From Pseudomonas oryzihabitans (GTDB lineage: Bacteria; Pseudomonadota; Gammaproteobacteria; Pseudomonadales; Pseudomonadaceae), in the NCBI RefSeq assembly GCF_014522265.1, contig NZ_CP017024.1, positions 4,226,501 to 4,290,500 of the forward strand: DNA of 64,000 nucleotides, read 5' to 3'. The notes under the pieces were generated by a model. That model ran no database searches. It had not been told where the DNA came from and saw only the letters and a program-made list of their open reading frames with translations. Position 1 is the first letter of the stretch. Each line of letters opens with the position of its first letter. Made by a program: the position numbers and the translations under genes. This document shows, one piece after another, positions 9,235-17,650 of this stretch.

Positions 9235-9255
9235 CCCTCTCCCCGCGGGAGAGGG
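9235..9255. repeat. Short palindromic repeat between mdcH and mdcL
   Basis: CCCTCTCCC (9235-9243), CGC, GGGAGAGGG (9247-9255): a perfect 9-bp stem in the context CCCTCACCCCAG upstream. This is a common dispersed intergenic motif in gamma-proteobacteria. It could trim or stabilise the mdcH 3' end or lower mdcLM expression; no T run follows immediately, so it is not an obvious terminator. Confidence 0.6.
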
Positions 9256-9318
9256 GGTAAAAGCGCGAGCAGCGGCCAGGCTTCACCCCACCCCCAAGCA
9301 CAACCGAGGACAACAACA

Positions 9319-9723
9319 ATGATCATCTACGGTGTCGCTTTACTTTCCCTCTGCACCCTGGCCGGCATCTTCGCCGGCGAAGTCCTGGGCCGGCTCATCG
9401 GCGTGCCCGCCAACGTCGGCGGTGTCGGCATCGCCATGTTGCTGCTGATCTTCTTCAGCAGCTGGATCAGCAATCGCGGCACCGGCCTCAAGCCCAAGAC
9501 CGAACAGGGCGTGGAGTTCTGGAGTGCCATCTACATCCCCATCGTGGTCGCCATGGCGGCGCAGCAGAACGTGGTGGGAGCCCTGCACAGCGGCCCCATG
9601 GCCATCCTCGCCGGCCTGACGGCAGTGGGTATCGCCTTCGCCCTGGTGCCGGTGCTCGATCGCCTGGGTCGCAAGAAGCCGGCCACAGCCACCCCCGCTT
9701 CCCTTAGCCAGACCGCCCGGTGA
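9319..9723 (+). CDS. mdcL: Malonate transporter subunit MadL/MdcL
   Basis: 134 residues with about four hydrophobic segments and a short polar tail. With MdcM it forms the two-subunit malonate:cation symporter of the inner membrane. The start MIIYGVALLSLCTLAGIFAG and the segment FWSAIYIPIVVAMAAQQNV are typical of MadL. GAGGA lies 8 bases before the ATG. The stop lies just before mdcM, so the two genes are probably translated together. It supplies substrate to the decarboxylase encoded upstream. Confidence 0.9.
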   Translation: MIIYGVALLSLCTLAGIFAGEVLGRLIGVPANVGGVGIAMLLLIFFSSWISNRGTGLKPKTEQGVEFWSAIYIPIVVAMAAQQNVVGALHSGPMAILAGLTAVGIAFALVPVLDRLGRKKPATATPASLSQTAR

Positions 9724-9728
9724 CCGCC

Positions 9729-10499
9729 ATGCTGATCGAAGCCCTGAGCAAGACCACCCAGTCCTACGGTTTGATCGCCTCCTTCGCCGTGATCGGCGTC
9801 ATCATGTGGGTTTCCTACTGGCTCTCCGACAAACTCACCCGCGGTCGCCTGCACGGCTCGGCCATCGCCATCTTTCTCGGCCTGCTGCTCGCCTATGTCG
9901 GCGGGGTCGTCAGCGGTGGCCAGAAGGGCCTGGTCGACCTGCCACTGCTGGGCGGCCTGGGCCTGCTCGGCGGCGCCATGCTGCGCGACTTCGCCATCGC
10001 CGCGACGGCCTTTGGCGTCAACATGCGCGAGCTGCGCGAAGCGGGCATCGCCGGAGTCATCGCCCTGCTGATGGGGGTGTTCTCTTCCTTCATCGCTGGC
10101 GTCGCCATCGCCCTGGCCTTTGGCTACACCGACGCCGTGAGCCTCACCACCATCGGCGCGGGCGCGGTGACCTACATCGTCGGTCCGGTCACCGGCGCGG
10201 CCATCGGCGCCAGCTCCGACGTCATGGCGCTGTCCATCGCCGCCGGCCTGGTGAAGTCCATCGTGGTGATGATCGCCACGCCCTTCCTGGCGCCCTACAT
10301 CGGCCTGAATAATCCGCGCACGGCGGTGATCTTTGGCGGCCTGATGGGCACCTCCAGCGGCGTGGCCGGAGGCCTCGCCGCCACCGATCCGCGCCTGGTG
10401 CCCTATGGTTGCCTGACGGCGGCCTTCTACACGGCCCTGGGATGTCTGCTCGGCCCTTCGCTGCTGTTCCTGGCGACCCGCGCCGTCGTCGGCGGTTGA
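9729..10499 (+). CDS. mdcM: Malonate transporter subunit MadM/MdcM
   Basis: 256 residues from the ATG at 9729; a GTG at 9720 overlapping the mdcL stop is in frame and would add three residues. It has seven or eight membrane segments. FAVIGVIMWVSYWLSDKLTRG near the N-terminus is the typical MadM opening. It partners MdcL in malonate uptake. It is the last gene of the rightward operon and ends 9 bases before the end of the convergent mdcR, leaving no room for an ordinary terminator. Confidence 0.9.
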   Translation: MLIEALSKTTQSYGLIASFAVIGVIMWVSYWLSDKLTRGRLHGSAIAIFLGLLLAYVGGVVSGGQKGLVDLPLLGGLGLLGGAMLRDFAIAATAFGVNMRELREAGIAGVIALLMGVFSSFIAGVAIALAFGYTDAVSLTTIGAGAVTYIVGPVTGAAIGASSDVMALSIAAGLVKSIVVMIATPFLAPYIGLNNPRTAVIFGGLMGTSSGVAGGLAATDPRLVPYGCLTAAFYTALGCLLGPSLLFLATRAVVGG

Positions 10500-10508
10500 G
10501 ACGCGGAG

Positions 10509-11417
10509 TCAGCCGCGCGCGTACATCCGGCATTCGGCGACGAAGGCCAGCAGATTGGGATCGCGCTCGCGGCTGCGCAGGAACACCGCGCCGATGCGCT
10601 GCTGCAGCCGGTAGCGCGGCGCCAGGGGCAGCAGCTTGAGGCGACTCTGGTAGACCGCCTCGACCCGCCCGGGCAACAGCGCGTAGCCCACCCCGGAGCT
10701 GACCATGCTCATCAGCGAGAAGATGTCGTTGACCTGCATGATCACCTCCGGCTCGAACCCGGCCTGGGCGAACACCTGGCGGCCGTCGCGAAAGGTGGCG
10801 AAGCCCTGGGTCAGGGTCACGAAGGGCACCCCCGCGAGGTCGCGCAGGTCCACCTCGGCCTGGTCGGCGAAGGGCGAGTCGCTGGGCGCGGCGAGAAAGA
10901 TGTCGTCACTGAACAGCTCGACGCTCTCGCAGTCAGCATCCACCACGGCGTCGTCCAGGGCCACCAGCATGGCGTCCAGCTTGAAGTCGTGCAGCTGCAC
11001 GGCGAGGTCGGCGTTGGAGCCCAGCACCAGGTCAATGTTGAGTTCGCTGCGCCTGAGCTTGAGGCCCATGATCAGCTGGGGCACGGTCTTGACCGTCAGC
11101 GAATAGAGCGCGCCCAGGCGGAAGCGATCGGCCGAAAAGCCGGCCGCCTGCCGCGTGAGGCGTACCGTCTCGGCCAGGTCCTGCATCAGTCGTTCGGCCC
11201 GTGCCTCCAGCACGAAGGCGCCATCCAGCGGCGTCAGGGTGCGCCCCTCGTGCTTGAACAGCGGACAGCGCAGGGCGTTCTCCAGCGAATGGATGGCGCG
11301 GTGCACGCTGACATGGCTGGTACCCAGCTCGGCGGCGGCCCGCGCCAGGTTCCGGCTGCGCATGAAGGCCAGGAAGATCTCCAGCTTGCGCAGGGTGAGT
11401 TCATCGGTATCGGACAT
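10509..11417 (-). CDS. mdcR: LysR-type regulator of malonate utilisation
   Basis: 302 residues. The N-terminal winged helix reads LARAAAELGTSHVSVHRAIHS, matching MdcR rather than generic LysR proteins, whose helix usually has QPALS. The C-terminal periplasmic-binding-like domain would sense malonate or malonyl-CoA. It is convergent with mdcM, so it does not share a promoter with its presumed targets. The most likely target is the inverted repeat at 2947-2975 upstream of mdcA. Role by position and family; binding not shown. Confidence 0.87.
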   Translation of the reverse strand: MSDTDELTLRKLEIFLAFMRSRNLARAAAELGTSHVSVHRAIHSLENALRCPLFKHEGRTLTPLDGAFVLEARAERLMQDLAETVRLTRQAAGFSADRFRLGALYSLTVKTVPQLIMGLKLRRSELNIDLVLGSNADLAVQLHDFKLDAMLVALDDAVVDADCESVELFSDDIFLAAPSDSPFADQAEVDLRDLAGVPFVTLTQGFATFRDGRQVFAQAGFEPEVIMQVNDIFSLMSMVSSGVGYALLPGRVEAVYQSRLKLLPLAPRYRLQQRIGAVFLRSRERDPNLLAFVAECRMYARG

Positions 11418-11497
11418 GGCAGCCAGCAGGCGATGGAAGACAGCTGCCCACCTTGCCCGGATGGGCGGGCGGCGTCGAGTCTTCGAATCGCCCTGGC

Positions 11498-11541
11498 GGC
11501 GCCTGGCTCCCTCGGTGCAATCCCGAGGGTAACCAGGCGCC
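11498..11541 (-). terminator. Hairpin after the split-transketolase operon
   Basis: GGCGCCTGG (11498-11506) pairs with CCAGGCGCC (11533-11541), with an inner CCCTCGG (11509-11515) / CCGAGGG (11523-11529) stem. It lies 12 bases beyond the stop of the leftward operon and upstream of mdcR. There is no clean T run on either side, so it may act as a weak or bidirectional terminator. Confidence 0.5.
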
Positions 11542-11552
11542 TCCTCCCGGCC

Positions 11553-12551
11553 CTACAACCAACCCTTGATCTGCTGGCAGACCGCCGTGGTGGAGATGCC
11601 GTAGCGGTCGTGCAGGGTCGGCAGCGCCCCGGCGTCGAGGAAGGCGTCGGGCAATGCGATCTGGCGGAAGGTGGGCGTCACGCCGTTGCGCAGCAGGGTG
11701 GTCGCCACCGCCTCCCCCAGGCCACCGATCAGCGAATGGTTCTCCGCCGCCACCACCAGCCGCCCCGGCTTGCGGGCTTCCGCCAGGATCGTCGCCTCGT
11801 CCAGCGGCTTGATGGTCGGCACGTGCAGCACCGAGACGTCCACGCCATCCGCGGCCAGGGCCTCGGCGGCCTCCAGGGCGCGCATGGTCATCAGGCCGGT
11901 GGACACCACCAGCACGTCGCGACCGGGGCGCACCACCTGGGCCTTGCCGAGCTGGAACCGGTAGTCGTAGCGGTCCAGCACCAGGGGCACGTTGCCGCGC
12001 AGGAGGCGCATGTAGACCGGCCCCTGGTGGGCGGCGATGGCCGGCACCGCCTGCTCGATCTCCAGGGCGTCGCAGGGGTCGATGACCATGAGGTTGGGCA
12101 TGGCGCGAAAGATCGCCAGGTCGTCGGTGGCCTGGTGGCTGGGGCCGTAGCCGGTGGTCAGCCCCGGCAGCCCGCAGACGATCTTGACGTTGAGATTCTC
12201 CTCGGCGATGGCCATGCAGATGAAGTCGTAGGCGCGGCGCGAGGCGAATACCGCATAGGTGGTGGCGAAGGGCACGCAGCCTTCGCGGGCCAGGCCGGCG
12301 GCGGCGCTCATCAGCAGCTGCTCGGCCATGCCCATCTGGTAGAAGCGCTCGGGATGGGCCTTGGCGAAGATGTGCAGGTCGGTGTACTTGGCCAGGTCGG
12401 CGGTGAGGCCGACGATGTCCTGGCGCTGCTCGGCCAGGGCCGCCAGGGCGTGACCGAACGGAGCCGGTCGCGTCGGCTGGCCCTCGGCGGCGATGCTGGC
12501 GATCATCGCCGAGGTGGTCAGGCGTGGCTTGGTGGCGGTGCTGGTAGTCAT
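11553..12551 (-). CDS. Transketolase-like C-terminal subunit (pyrimidine-binding and C-terminal domains)
   Basis: 332 residues. The pyrimidine-binding domain comes first: FGHALAALAEQRQDIVGLTAD, then the conserved YQMGMAEQLLMSAAAGLA around residue 75 that holds the glutamate activating thiamine diphosphate. The C-terminal transketolase domain follows. The start overlaps the stop of the N-terminal subunit by one base (ATGA), as expected for two halves of one enzyme. Split transketolases transfer two-carbon units between sugars and often serve a specialised catabolic route rather than the pentose phosphate pathway. The substrate here is unknown. Confidence 0.88.
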   Translation of the reverse strand: MTTSTATKPRLTTSAMIASIAAEGQPTRPAPFGHALAALAEQRQDIVGLTADLAKYTDLHIFAKAHPERFYQMGMAEQLLMSAAAGLAREGCVPFATTYAVFASRRAYDFICMAIAEENLNVKIVCGLPGLTTGYGPSHQATDDLAIFRAMPNLMVIDPCDALEIEQAVPAIAAHQGPVYMRLLRGNVPLVLDRYDYRFQLGKAQVVRPGRDVLVVSTGLMTMRALEAAEALAADGVDVSVLHVPTIKPLDEATILAEARKPGRLVVAAENHSLIGGLGEAVATTLLRNGVTPTFRQIALPDAFLDAGALPTLHDRYGISTTAVCQQIKGWL

Positions 12552-13399
12552 CAGAAGTCCCTCCCGGCATCCAGGGCATTGAGGGCCAGGGCCCATTCGT
12601 GCGCCTCGACGCGGATGAAGTGAGTCTTGTCGCGGGTTTCCAGGAAGGGCACGCCCTTGCCCATGCGGGTATCGCAGAGAATGATCCGGGGCTGTCGGCC
12701 GGGGTGCTGGCGGGCGCGATCGAAGGCGGCAACCAGTGCCTCGCGGTCGTTGCCGTCGACGCGCTGGACGAACCAGCCGAAGGCCTGCCAGCGCTCGGCC
12801 AGGGGTTCGAAGGCCAGGATCTCGCGGCAATGGCCGTCGGCCTGCTGGTTGTTCACGTCCACCAGGGCGATGAGATTGTCCAACTGCCAGTGGGAGGCCG
12901 ACATGGCCGCTTCCCAGGTGGCGCCCTCGTTGAGTTCGCCATCGGACAGCAGGTTGTAGACGAAGGCGCCGGACTGCTTGCGCTTGAGACCGAGGCAGGC
13001 GCCCACGGCGATGCCCAGGCCCTGGCCGAGGGAACCGCCGGTGATCTCCATGCCCGGGGTGTAGGCGGCCATGCCCGACATGGGCAGGCGGCTGTCGTCG
13101 CAGCCATAGGTTTCCAGCTCTTCCTGCGGCACGATGCCGGCCTCGATCAGCGCGGCGTAGAGGGCTATCGCGTAGTGGCCGATGGACAGGTAGAAGCGGT
13201 CGCGCCCTTCCCACTCGGGGTCCTGTGGCTGGTAGCTCAGGGCGTGGAAGTAGGCGACGGCCAGGACGTCGGCGACGCCCAGGGCCTGGCCGACATAACC
13301 CTGGCCCTGGATCTGGCCCATGCGCAGGGCATGGCGGCGGATGTTGTGGGCGCGCTCGGCCAGCGAGAGCGGTGCGAGCTGTGGCGAAGAAGCGGTCAT
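12551..13399 (-). CDS. Transketolase-like N-terminal subunit (thiamine diphosphate-binding)
   Basis: 282 residues. Thiamine-diphosphate motif GDGELNEGATWEAA ... VDVNNQQADG (about residues 152-188) is intact, as is GSLGQGLGIAVG around residue 122. With the downstream subunit it should form an alpha2beta2 enzyme. It follows the MFS gene by 14 bases and overlaps the next gene, so transport and enzyme are co-produced. The operon lacks a kinase or isomerase that would name the sugar. Apulose-4-phosphate transketolase is one known split type, but its kinase is missing here. Confidence 0.88.
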   Translation of the reverse strand: MTASSPQLAPLSLAERAHNIRRHALRMGQIQGQGYVGQALGVADVLAVAYFHALSYQPQDPEWEGRDRFYLSIGHYAIALYAALIEAGIVPQEELETYGCDDSRLPMSGMAAYTPGMEITGGSLGQGLGIAVGACLGLKRKQSGAFVYNLLSDGELNEGATWEAAMSASHWQLDNLIALVDVNNQQADGHCREILAFEPLAERWQAFGWFVQRVDGNDREALVAAFDRARQHPGRQPRIILCDTRMGKGVPFLETRDKTHFIRVEAHEWALALNALDAGRDF

Positions 13400-13413
13400 G
13401 ATCTGTACCTCGA

Positions 13414-14712
13414 TTAGCGATTGACCAGGGCGGCAGGAATGCGCAGGACCAGCGTGGCGCCTATCACCAGCACCCCGGTGATGAGGAACATGCCGATGGC
13501 GCTGGAGCCGGTGCTGGTGGTGATCCAGCCGATCAGGTAGGGCGAGCAGAAGCCGGCCAGGTTGGCGAAGCTATTCACCGCGGCGATGCCGGCGGCGGCG
13601 GTGACCCCGCCCAGCAGCGTGGTGGGCAGCATCCAGAACAGCGAGGACGCCGAAAGGACGCCGGCCGCAGCCAGGCACAGGCTGAGGATCGACAGGGTGA
13701 CGTTGTGGCCGAAGACCGCGGCGAGGCTGAGGCCGCAGGCGCCCAGCAGCATGGGAATCACCAGGTGCCAGCGGCGCTCGCGGTGCCGGTCGCCGCTGCG
13801 CCCGGCCAGCAGCATGGCGACGATGGCGCACATGTAGGGCAGGCTGGTGAGCAGGCCGATGTGCAGTGGATCGGCGACCCCCGAATTGCGCACCAGGGTC
13901 GGCAGCCAGAAGGTGATGGCGTACTGGCCCATGACCACGCAGAAGTAGATGGCGGCCAGCAGCCACAGCCGGCGATCACGGATGAAGTCGCGCACGCTGG
14001 CGTGCTCGGTCTTGTGCTGGTTGTCCTCGGCCAGTTCCTTCTGGATCAGCGCCTTTTCCTCGTCGTCCAGCCAGGTCGCCTGGTGCACGCCGTCCTTGAG
14101 ATAGCCGAGCACCAACACCCCCACCAGCACCGTGGGGATGGCTTCGATGACGAACATCCACTGCCAGCCGGCCCAGCCGTGGACGCCGGCGAACTGATTC
14201 ATGATCCAGCCCGACAGCGGGCCGCCGATCATGCCCGACAGGGGAATGGCGACGAACCAGAGCACCGTCATGCGGGCGCGGCGGTAGGTGGGAAACCAGT
14301 AGGTGAGATAGAGCAGCAGACCGGGCGCCAGGCCCGCCTCAGCCACGCCGAGCAGGAAGCGCAGCAGATAGAACTGCCAGGCCGTCTCGACGAAGGCGAA
14401 CAGCCCCGAAAGGATGCCCCAGGTGATCATGATGCGGGCGATCCAGCGTCGCGCGCCGACCTTGTGCAGGATGATGTTGCTGGGCACCTCGCAGAGGAAA
14501 TAGCCAATGAAGAACATGCCGGCGCCGAGGCCGTAGACGGCTTCGCTCAGCGCCAGGTCGTTCATCATCTGCAGTTTGGCGAAGCCGACGTTGACCCGGT
14601 CCAGATAGGCGCAGAAGTAGCACAGCATCAGGAAGGGCATCAGCCGCCAGGCGGTCTTGCGATAGGCATTGGCGCGCGCCGAGGTGGCCGCTGCCAGGGT
14701 GAGCGTAGTCAT
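13414..14712 (-). CDS. MFS transporter, anion:cation symporter family
   Basis: 432 residues with twelve predicted membrane segments. The segment YLDRVNVGFAKLQM after helix 1 and the central charged loop LDDEEKALIQKELAEDNQHKTEH are typical of the ACS branch that imports sugar acids, tartrate, phthalate or hydroxyphenylacetate. It lies between the SDR and split transketolase genes in one leftward operon. The likely substrate is therefore a sugar acid or polyol-derived acid that the SDR oxidises or reduces and the transketolase cleaves. Exact substrate unknown. Confidence 0.85.
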   Translation of the reverse strand: MTTLTLAAATSARANAYRKTAWRLMPFLMLCYFCAYLDRVNVGFAKLQMMNDLALSEAVYGLGAGMFFIGYFLCEVPSNIILHKVGARRWIARIMITWGILSGLFAFVETAWQFYLLRFLLGVAEAGLAPGLLLYLTYWFPTYRRARMTVLWFVAIPLSGMIGGPLSGWIMNQFAGVHGWAGWQWMFVIEAIPTVLVGVLVLGYLKDGVHQATWLDDEEKALIQKELAEDNQHKTEHASVRDFIRDRRLWLLAAIYFCVVMGQYAITFWLPTLVRNSGVADPLHIGLLTSLPYMCAIVAMLLAGRSGDRHRERRWHLVIPMLLGACGLSLAAVFGHNVTLSILSLCLAAAGVLSASSLFWMLPTTLLGGVTAAAGIAAVNSFANLAGFCSPYLIGWITTSTGSSAIGMFLITGVLVIGATLVLRIPAALVNR

Positions 14713-14790
14713 GGTCTGATCTCTTGTTGTTATGGGCGCCGCAGCCGCGGGCGCCCTTGTCGATGCAGAGCGTTGAAAACGAGGGGGCGA

Positions 14791-15554
14791 TCAGTGGATC
14801 AGCATGCCGCCGTTGACGTCCAGGGTGACGCCGGTCAGGTAGCCGGAGAGATCGCTGGCCAGGAACAGCGCGGCATTGGCCACGTCTTTGGGCTCGCCGA
14901 GGCGACCCAGCGGGATGCCGTCGATGATCGACTGGCGGCGCTCGTCGTGCATCAGTCCGCCGGTGATGTCGGTCTGGATCAGGCCTGGGGTCAGGGCATT
15001 CACGCGGACGCCGTCCGGCCCGAATTCCCGCGCCATCGCCCTGGTCAGGCCCAGCACCCCGGCCTTGGCGGCGCTGTAGTGCGGTCCGCCGAAGATGCCA
15101 CCGCCACGCTGGGCGGACACCGAGGACAGGCAGACGATGCTGCCAGCGCCCTGCGCGCGCATGGCCGGGATCACCGCCTGGGACATCAGCAGGGTGCCGC
15201 GCAGGTTGACGTCGAGGATGCGGTCGTAGTCGGCGCGGCCGATCTCCAGGGTCTTCACCGGCTGGGTGATGCCGGCATTGTTGACCAGCACGTCGAGGCG
15301 ACCGTACTGGGCGAGCGCCTGGTCGACCGCGGCCTTGACCTGGGCTTCGTCGGCCACGTTGGCCGCCAGGCCCAGGTGACCTTCGCCAAGGCTGGCGGCG
15401 GCATCCCGCGCGGCACTGGCATCGAGGTCGAGGATGATGACCCGCGCGCCCTGGGCGGCGAAGGCCTGGGCCGTGGCGCGACCGATGCCGCGCGCGGAGG
15501 CGGCGCCGGTGATGAGGGCGATCTTGTCTTGCAGCAGCAGGGCATTCAGGGCAT
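14791..15554 (-). pseudogene. SDR family oxidoreductase, one-base frameshift just after the start codon
   Basis: The body is a complete classical short-chain dehydrogenase. Cofactor motif TGAASARGIG, then NNAG, Ser of LSSVSAQ and YSAAK give the full active site, and the C-terminus is complete (LDVNGGMLIH). The frame has no ATG, GTG or TTG before the cofactor site. A well-placed AAGGA precedes an ATG at 15554 that reads ATG-CCC-TGA. One extra G in the run 15549-15551 would give MPLNALLLQDKIALITGA, a normal start. So either one base is missing (most likely a sequence error), initiation is at CTG, or the gene is inactivated. First gene of the SDR-MFS-transketolase operon. Confidence 0.75.
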
Positions 15555-15733
15555 GACGCTATCCTTCTTGTTGTTGTGGAGGGCTGTCGCTGAGGGCCAG
15601 AGTGCCCCTGCCCCAGGGCCCCAGCAACGCAGCCTGCGTCAGACCGTGCTGAAAAAAATTCATGCCTGTGGCTTGGCAGATCGGCCAGGCCTGTCGACAA
15701 TCAGCCTCGAACTGGCCACAGAAGCCGCGCCCC

Positions 15734-16644
15734 ATGGATTCCGCCAAGACGCTTTCCCTGCCACCCCTGAAAGCCCTTCAAGCCTTCGAGCAGACCGCCC
15801 GCTTCGCCAACGTCGCCCGCGCCGCCGAGCAACTGGCGCTGACGCCCTCGGCGGTCAGCCATCAGCTGGCCAAGCTGGAAGCCCTGGTGGGTCGCGCCCT
15901 CTTCGTCCGCGGCGCGCGCGGCATGACCCTGACCCCGGCCGGGAGCAATACCTGGAAGAGGTCAGCGAGGTGCTGCACCGGCTGGCCATGGCCACGGATC
16001 GCGCGGCCAGCGATGCCGGCCTGGAATGCCTGCGCCTGCACTCGGCGCCGAGCTTCGGCCTGCTCTGGCTGATGCCGCGGCTGGAGCTGTTTCGCCAGAG
16101 TCATCCCGACCTGCAGATCAATCTCTCCTGCTCCTACGAATCCCTGCACTTCAGCCGCGACAAGGTCGACATCGACATCCGCCACGGCCTGCCCAGCTGG
16201 CCGAACCTGGAGATCCGCACCCTGCAGCGCGAACGCCTGGCGGTACTGGCCGCGCCGCAGTTGCTGGAAAAACGCCCGGTCCGGTCGCCGGCGGATCTGC
16301 TGCACAGTGAGTTGATCCTGTCCGAGGCCACCCTCATGAAGTGGCCCAACTGGTTCGCCCAGCAGGGCCTGGCGCTGCCGGAACGTCCCTACACCCTGAG
16401 TTTCGATCGCTCCTACATGACCCTGGAAGCCGCCCGCCATGGCCTGGGCTTCGCCCTGGAGAGCACGGTGCTGGCGGCGGACTATCTGGCCCGCGGCGAT
16501 CTGGTGCGGGTCCTGCCCCAGGACGACGACCTGCCGGTGGCCGCGCACCACCTGGTGTTTCCCCGGGCGCACTCGCGCTACGCCCGGGTGCGGCGCTTTC
16601 TCGACTGGCTGCAACAGGAACTGGGGCAGCCCTTCGACTATTAG
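15734..16644 (+). pseudogene. LysR-type regulator, one-base frameshift
   Basis: GcvA-like LysR protein divergent from the SDR-MFS-transketolase operon, which it presumably controls. The first frame gives the winged helix, FANVARAAEQLALTPSAVSHQL, to LTPAGS at about 15942. The second frame continues EQYLEEVSEVLHRL through a complete ligand-binding domain to the stop. One missing G in the run at 15941-15943 explains the break: GGGGAG would read Gly-Glu and join both parts to about 303 residues, the normal length. No other lesion was seen, so a sequence error is more likely than decay. The stop overlaps the convergent LysR gene. Confidence 0.78.
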
Positions 16645-17522
16645 CCTGCCTGCAGCCGCTGCCGAAGCAAGGCGACGAAGGCCTGAGCCGCCGGGGTGAG
16701 GCTGCGGCCGCTGGGGGTCAGGATGCCCAGCGGCCGGGCCAGGCTTTCGCCGCGGACCGGCAGGGCCACCACCGGGGCCTCGCCGCCCGCCGATTCCGGC
16801 AGCAGGGCGAGGCCCTGGCCGGCCGCCACCAGGGCCAGCAGGGTGCTCATGTAGTTGGCTTCCAGCGCCGCCACCAGGCGCAGGCCGGCGGCGGCGAAGG
16901 CGAAGTCCAGGCATTCGCGCACGCTGCTGTCGCGACCGGTGAGCAGCAGGGGTATGGCGTCGAGTTCGCCCAGGGTGATTTCGGCGCGGCCTGCCCAGGG
17001 ATGGTCGCGAGGGACGAACAGCTGCAGGTGATCGACGTACAGCGGCTGGAACTCCAGGCCCACGGCCCGTGGCCGGACGCCGATGCCCAGATCCACCTGC
17101 CCTTCCCGGACCAGCGCCTCGACTCTACCGGCCACCACGTCCTGCAGGCGGACCTCGATGGCCGGATGGCGGGCCTGGAAGGTCTTCAGCAATTCGGGAA
17201 AGGGGCCCATGAAAAAGGACGGCAAGGCCGCCAGGGTGATCCGCCCGCGGCGCAGGCCCGCCAGGTCCCGGGCATGGGTCTGGACATCGCCCAGGTCCAC
17301 CAGGATGCGCTCCAGGGGCCCACGCAGTTCTTCACCGGCGGTGGTGAGCTGAACCCTTCGCGGGGTGCGTTCGAGCAGTTGCACCTCCAGCCAGGCTTCG
17401 AGTTGCTGGATCTGCACGGTGAGCGCCGGAGGGGACAGGTGCAACTCCTCGGCCGCGCGGGCGAAGGAGCCCTGGCGGGCCACGGCGAGAAAGGCCTGCA
17501 CGTGCTGGAGCAGATTCTTCAT
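16641..17522 (-). CDS. LysR-type transcriptional regulator
   Basis: 293 residues. The HTH reads FARAAEELHLSPPALTVQIQQLE at residues 19-41; the C-terminal effector domain is complete. It is transcribed divergently from the CitMHS-AtuA operon with 128 bases between the two start codons. That is the classical arrangement for a LysR protein regulating both itself and its neighbour. The shared region is AT-rich compared with its surroundings (17520-17600). The effector is presumably the carboxylate carried by the transporter. Confidence 0.88.
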   Translation of the reverse strand: MKNLLQHVQAFLAVARQGSFARAAEELHLSPPALTVQIQQLEAWLEVQLLERTPRRVQLTTAGEELRGPLERILVDLGDVQTHARDLAGLRRGRITLAALPSFFMGPFPELLKTFQARHPAIEVRLQDVVAGRVEALVREGQVDLGIGVRPRAVGLEFQPLYVDHLQLFVPRDHPWAGRAEITLGELDAIPLLLTGRDSSVRECLDFAFAAAGLRLVAALEANYMSTLLALVAAGQGLALLPESAGGEAPVVALPVRGESLARPLGILTPSGRSLTPAAQAFVALLRQRLQAG

Positions 17523-17650
17523 TTTGTTTTTCTGAACGCTGCTTTGAAAGATTCCAATTTACAGGAGATCCGGCGTCTTCGAATACTGGACCCACAACAA
17601 CAAAACCTCCCGTGCGCCCGCCTGCCGTGCCACGGTCCAAGGAGTCCGCC

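Noticed and set aside
13705-15733. Plus-strand extension of the LysR frame through the MFS and SDR genes
   Set aside because: It is an antisense reading joined to the LysR C-terminal frame only because of the one-base shift at 15942.
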